A DNA stretch of 64,000 bases from Hibiscus mutabilis (Eukaryota > Streptophyta > Magnoliopsida > Malvales > Malvaceae): NCBI GenBank assembly GCA_019671005.1, contig CM033718.1, positions 22,510,014 through 22,574,013 of the forward strand, given 5' to 3'. A model generated the notes under the pieces. That model saw only the letters and a list, made by a program, of their open reading frames with translations, was not told the origin of the DNA and did not search any database. Made by a program: the position numbers and the translations under genes. How positions within the stretch are numbered: position 1 is the stretch's first letter; each line of letters starts with the position of its first letter. Below, one piece after another: positions 60,411 through 64,000 of the stretch.

Positions 60411-61259
60411 ATTTCAAAAAATTACTTTGAGTAACAAGTACAAAGTTATTTTCCGGTAATGTATTTATGCAAATGACACGCATATACATGTTTTTGTGAT
60501 GGTCTAGGGATGCATGAAATTCTTGTTGGAATCTTCAAGTTATCAATGCTAGATGTCATGACATACGAACATGCTTGATGATGCAATGATACATATGATT
60601 TCATGTATGCCCTTAGGATGAATAAAAATTCATGTGATACTTGCAGATGTCATTTCTTTCTGGCTCAGCTTAATTTTGTTCAAAATTTGCCCCAGCAAAA
60701 GTTTGCTCCTCAAATTTCGTTGTTCTCATTCTGAATTCAAACTTTTGAGCTGAATGATCTTGATGTCATTTCTTTTCTTCTTCTCAAGGGAAATTGAATT
60801 TATCATTGGTCAAATCTTCTCAAGTATGTTTTGATGCCCCACTTAATCTTGGGCTCGAATATCATTTTTATTGGATACTTTGAAGGCTTCAAACTTTTGA
60901 TCTGAGTAGACACCTACCTTAGGTCCTTGTACTTTAAATCTCTATAAAGAGTAATGCAAGAAATCTTTTGTTTCTCAACAATGCAAGATGATTATATGAA
61001 TGAGCAAAGAATATTATTTTTCTAAAATATGATGTTTCAAAAATAGGCCCCCTATATCTATATATGTATGGAAAAATCATGACATATGAATAAGTTAAAT
61101 TTTAAGAAAATTTGTAGAAATGCATCATTAAAAACAAACGCATACACGCCCTTACAAAAGATTCCCTTTTGCCTTCGAGCCTAGGCAAAAGGTTTGTTCC
61201 TAGCGTTACTCAAAAAAGATTTAACGAAAAAGATGCCTTAAAATTTTTTTTACAGATCA
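60411..61259 (-). other. Non-coding interior of the right gypsy element
   Basis: No frame or motif recognised. pol would be expected here or further left in a complete element. Confidence 0.45.
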
Positions 61260-62700
61260 GACAGATCTAACACTATCTTATTGTTAGTTGGTCTCAGGGA
61301 CTCCATTGTTGAACTTTAAAGTGCCATTTTCAATCAGATTTTACACTTTGTTTCTCAGGGCTCCACAATTTTCGGTAGTGTGGCCCGTGCTTCTAGGTGA
61401 TAATCACACACAGTATTTAATATCATAGTCTTCTGGGTAAGTAGGGTCTTTTGGTTTTGACTAAAACGGGGCTAACAAGTTTTTCTCAAAAAGCATTGGA
61501 AGCAACTCTGTATATGTTACCGAAATTGGATGGACAATTTTCTGAAACGTCGCAGGTCGACGTGAGTATGAATAGTTTGAATGGTGCGAGGACCAAGGTC
61601 GATGGGATGGATAAGACCCCACTATATGAACCTCTGATCCACTTCCTCCTCTAAGGATCGCACTACTAGAATCTATAAAATTCCCTTGTCTGATAGCTTG
61701 TTCTATGAGTTCACCTGATATTGCAAGGTCTTCGAAGTTCTTGGTTGCATTTACCAGCATATACTTCAAGAATAGATCTTCTAGGGTTCTAAAAAATATA
61801 GGCGTTATCTCCCTTTCAAGTAGAGGCAGTTGTACTTGCGCTACAACATCCCACCACCTTTGCACATACTGCCAAAAGCTCTCGTTGGGCCTCTTCTTCA
61901 TGTTTTGCAATATTGATCGGTCTGGGTAGATGTATGTTATATGTTTGTAATGCTCTGTGAAGGCTTTAGCCAAATCCTTTCATGATTGTATCTTGTTCCG
62001 ACTAAGCTAATTGTACCACTTGGCAGCAAACCCTTTTAAACTGTCTTGAAAACAATGAATTAAAAGCTTGCCATTATCAACATGCCCCGTCCTTTTTCGG
62101 TAGAACATGGTGAGGTGAGCAGATGGAGAGCTTGTTCCATCAAAAATTTTAAACTCTGGCATTTTGAACTTTAGAGGTAACACCGAATTAGGGACCATAC
62201 TCAATTTTCTTGCATTAATCTCGCAGAATGCATCCGACCTTTCTACAATTTTAAACTTTTCCTCAAGTAGCTGGTACCAAACTTCAAACTGCTTAGGTAG
62301 TCTGATCTTCACTTTAGCCACCTCATTAGGATCCGGGACAGTGTGCTCACTAGGGTTATTAATTCTTTTACACGATGAAGATCCAGCATGAGGACCTTGT
62401 TGCTTTTCAACTGAAGACAACACTTGCAAATGTGTCATGTCAAAATTTTTGACTTTTGTAGATCACTGAGGTCAATGGCCAATCCTTTTCCCCTTTCAGG
62501 ATCTTTGCCGGCCAACATCGTAGCTATCTTGGCCAGTAGATCCTCTTGTGACTATGAGATGTAGTCGTGAGTTGCTTGTTGCACCTTTTCTAGGTTTTGC
62601 TCAATGTAATTCTTTATATCTTCGCACGCTTTTTCAACCTTTTCCAAATGGTCATCCATTTCTTTAGCCTTGCTTCGAGTGAAAAACCAATGCTAACTCG
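61260..62700 (-). pseudogene. gypsy gag of the right element, interrupted
   Basis: The N-terminal helix-rich part (62700-62450, DYIS then a TAG) leads into 62438-62007 (NARKLSMVPN, FKIFDGTSSPSAHLTMFYRK, LLIHCFQDSLKGFAAKWYN). A TAG at about 62006 is followed in the same sense by SWKDLAKAFTEHYKH-type sequence and YVQRWWDVVAQVQLP in 61973-61461. A tail to about 61260 with CDYH-like residues recalls a zinc knuckle. It is the same gag type as at 3751-3134 (shared NAR-LS-VP, FDGT, FQDSL and YVQRW/YAQRW blocks), clearly diverged. Several stops, so inactive. Confidence 0.8.
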
Positions 62701-63579
62701 GCTGGATCGGATGCCCCAAAATCACTGCAATCGTAGTCCTCTTAGAATTAGAAGCTCGACCAAGAAAAGATTATGCCATATGATTTTATATAAATGTATG
62801 CAAGATGAGATGTTAATGCAATGCAAAAACAAAATAAAACAAGTTAGTACAGAATAAATAATCAATAATTTATTACAAAAAATTAAAAAAGGTATAGAAC
62901 CTATAAGTAGAAATGTTTTACTTGGATAAGAGAAATCCTACCCAATCAAGCTTTCTACCCTCATATGTTGAAAAAAGGTGGGTCATACCCGAACATGATT
63001 TTCTACCATCATACTTGTTTTATATAAATATTCATATCAAAATATTGCAAATTAATAAATAATGCTGAAATTAAAGAGCATAATTGAAAGAAATAGAAAA
63101 ACCCTATCTCTCTCTATTATGCACTTATAGGGTGACTCTCTAAACGGGCAGAGGTTCGGTATGGCTCTAGACAAGGTAGGCTGTTATGGTTTACTACATG
63201 CGATTTAGGTTCTAAAGTAACGGTACCCGAACTGTCGCTTGGACATCGATTCGGGAGGATACATTTCCCTAGGTCTACACGGAGATAAATACCTCACGAA
63301 GACAAAGGTACAAATGTATCTGGGAAGCGATCCACTATCCTTTACGGAGGCGATACCTCGCGAAGGTGTAGCTTCTCACTCCCACTTAAAAGGGACGGAG
63401 CTCGGGTACAAAGCTCATGATATGCAAACCTAAGAAAATAGATTTTAAATTTTTTTTGTAAAAATTTCAAAAACAAAAAGAAGTGATCACAAAATAAATC
63501 AAATCAAATTTATAGTTTCCACTCATTAAGATAAAAAATAATCAATCGATTGCTTGACTCTAAAAAAAAGGAAAGACAG
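62701..63579 (-). other. Leader of the right gypsy element
   Basis: No gene. GACGGAGCTCGGGTACAAAG at about 63395 matches the leader of the left element near 6940. Short repeats with CGATACCTCGCGAAGG/ATACCTCACGAAGAC occur near 63290 and 63352. Confidence 0.5.
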
Positions 63580-63597
63580 TCCCTAGCAGAGTCGCCA
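63580..63597 (-). other. Primer-binding site, tRNA-Arg type
   Basis: The minus strand reads TGGCGACTCTGCTAGGGA, three bases inside the LTR edge. It matches the complement of the plant tRNA-Arg 3' end with two mismatches. Confidence 0.8.
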
Positions 63598-63600
63598 AGC

Positions 63601-64000
63601 TGTAACAACGGTCCCGCCTACGGTGGTGCTTGATGCATTTTTATGAAAAATATTTGAGATAGAGTCGCCACCAATTTTTTTAATTTAGGTGAGATTGGAT
63701 CATCTGAAAACCCGACTATTTTAATAAATCTCTTTTTTGTGTCATTTTATTAAAACAACAAGTTTTGGTCTGCGAAACCAGAAAAATAGGTTCGAGAGTC
63801 AGTTACGTGTGGGGAAGGGTGAACACTCCCATAACACCGAAAATTGGTATTTGATCTATTATTTAGTGTCTTAATGATGGAAATAAAGAATTCGAATTTA
63901 ATTTAGTATTTGTGACCCCTTAAAATATTTAAAAGAATATTTCTTTGTACGAAAAAAATTTATATCCCTACATCCATGGCATAATTTCTGTTAGATTCCC
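63601..64000 (-). repeat. 5' LTR of the right gypsy element, cut by the window edge
   Basis: Aligns base for base with the start of 55523-57443, with few differences over the visible 400 bp. Confidence 0.85.

Larger units (their letters stand above)
55523..64000 (-). mobile_element. Second Ogre/Tat-type gypsy element, pol-less, right end outside window
   Basis: The LTR at 55523-57443 and the partial LTR from 63601 share their left edge (TGTAACAACGG, CCGCCTACGGTGGTG). On the minus strand the order is 5' LTR (right), PBS 63597-63580, leader, gag (about 62700-61260), then about 3.8 kb of non-coding DNA with tandem arrays, then polypurine tract and 3' LTR (left). No protease, RT or integrase was recognised, so it is non-autonomous. 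Gag and PBS are of the same lineage as the element at 1-11091. Confidence 0.8.

Overview
This is plant nuclear DNA: AT-rich, with split genes, and dominated by layered transposable elements. The gypsy, copia and Mutator families, the tRNA-Arg primer sites and the Ogre-like extra ORF suggest a eudicot, most likely Malvaceae such as cotton (Gossypium). That organism call is an inference from family resemblance. No prokaryotic, organellar or CRISPR signal was seen.

One host gene looks intact: a four-exon CCCH zinc-finger gene on the plus strand (coding 13969-17826, 479 aa after splicing), with a TATA box and a 2.2 kb first intron. A second host-derived gene, GDP-mannose 4,6-dehydratase (42757-43860), is a pseudogene with stops and frameshifts. 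Nearly everything else is mobile DNA or unassigned AT-rich sequence.

Layout. 1-11091: left-truncated Ogre/Tat-type Ty3-gypsy element on the minus strand (RT start, protease, gag, extra ORF with DUF7745-like and coiled-coil parts, tRNA-Arg PBS, 3.9 kb LTR). 11092-13650: a duplicated 0.25 kb segment and a 680 bp hAT-type MITE with an 8 bp target-site duplication (TSD). 13650-17830: the CCCH gene. 18440-20300: decayed L1 LINE (minus). 21261-24288: hAT relic split by a 1.9 kb solo LTR with a perfect 5 bp TSD. 24958-29416: a cluster of one MITE family, one member split by a 3.75 kb LTR-like element. 30108-32692: CACTA element carrying exon-like pieces of at least two recognisable host genes (EF-P and Dr1/NC2-beta). 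33684-41330: copia element (minus) split inside its RT by a SIRE-like copia relic (plus). 41877-42627: Mutator-type MITE beside the GMD pseudogene. 44123-55035: a nest with two sets of 9 bp TSDs. The inner one is a 10.5 kb MULE carrying a plant-mobile-domain gene and a transposase C-terminus, and it has been invaded by a satellite-like array, a solo LTR, a LINE and a 414 bp TRIM. 55523-end: a second Ogre-type element (minus) with gag but no recognised pol, and large tandem arrays upstream of its 3' LTR.

The elements do not form a pathway. What they record is insertion order, and many boundaries can be fixed to the base by matching termini and TSDs. The most unusual content is the CACTA transduplicate, the PMD-carrying MULE with its alternating 134/171 bp array, and the Ogre elements with their extra ORF and hypervariable repeats.
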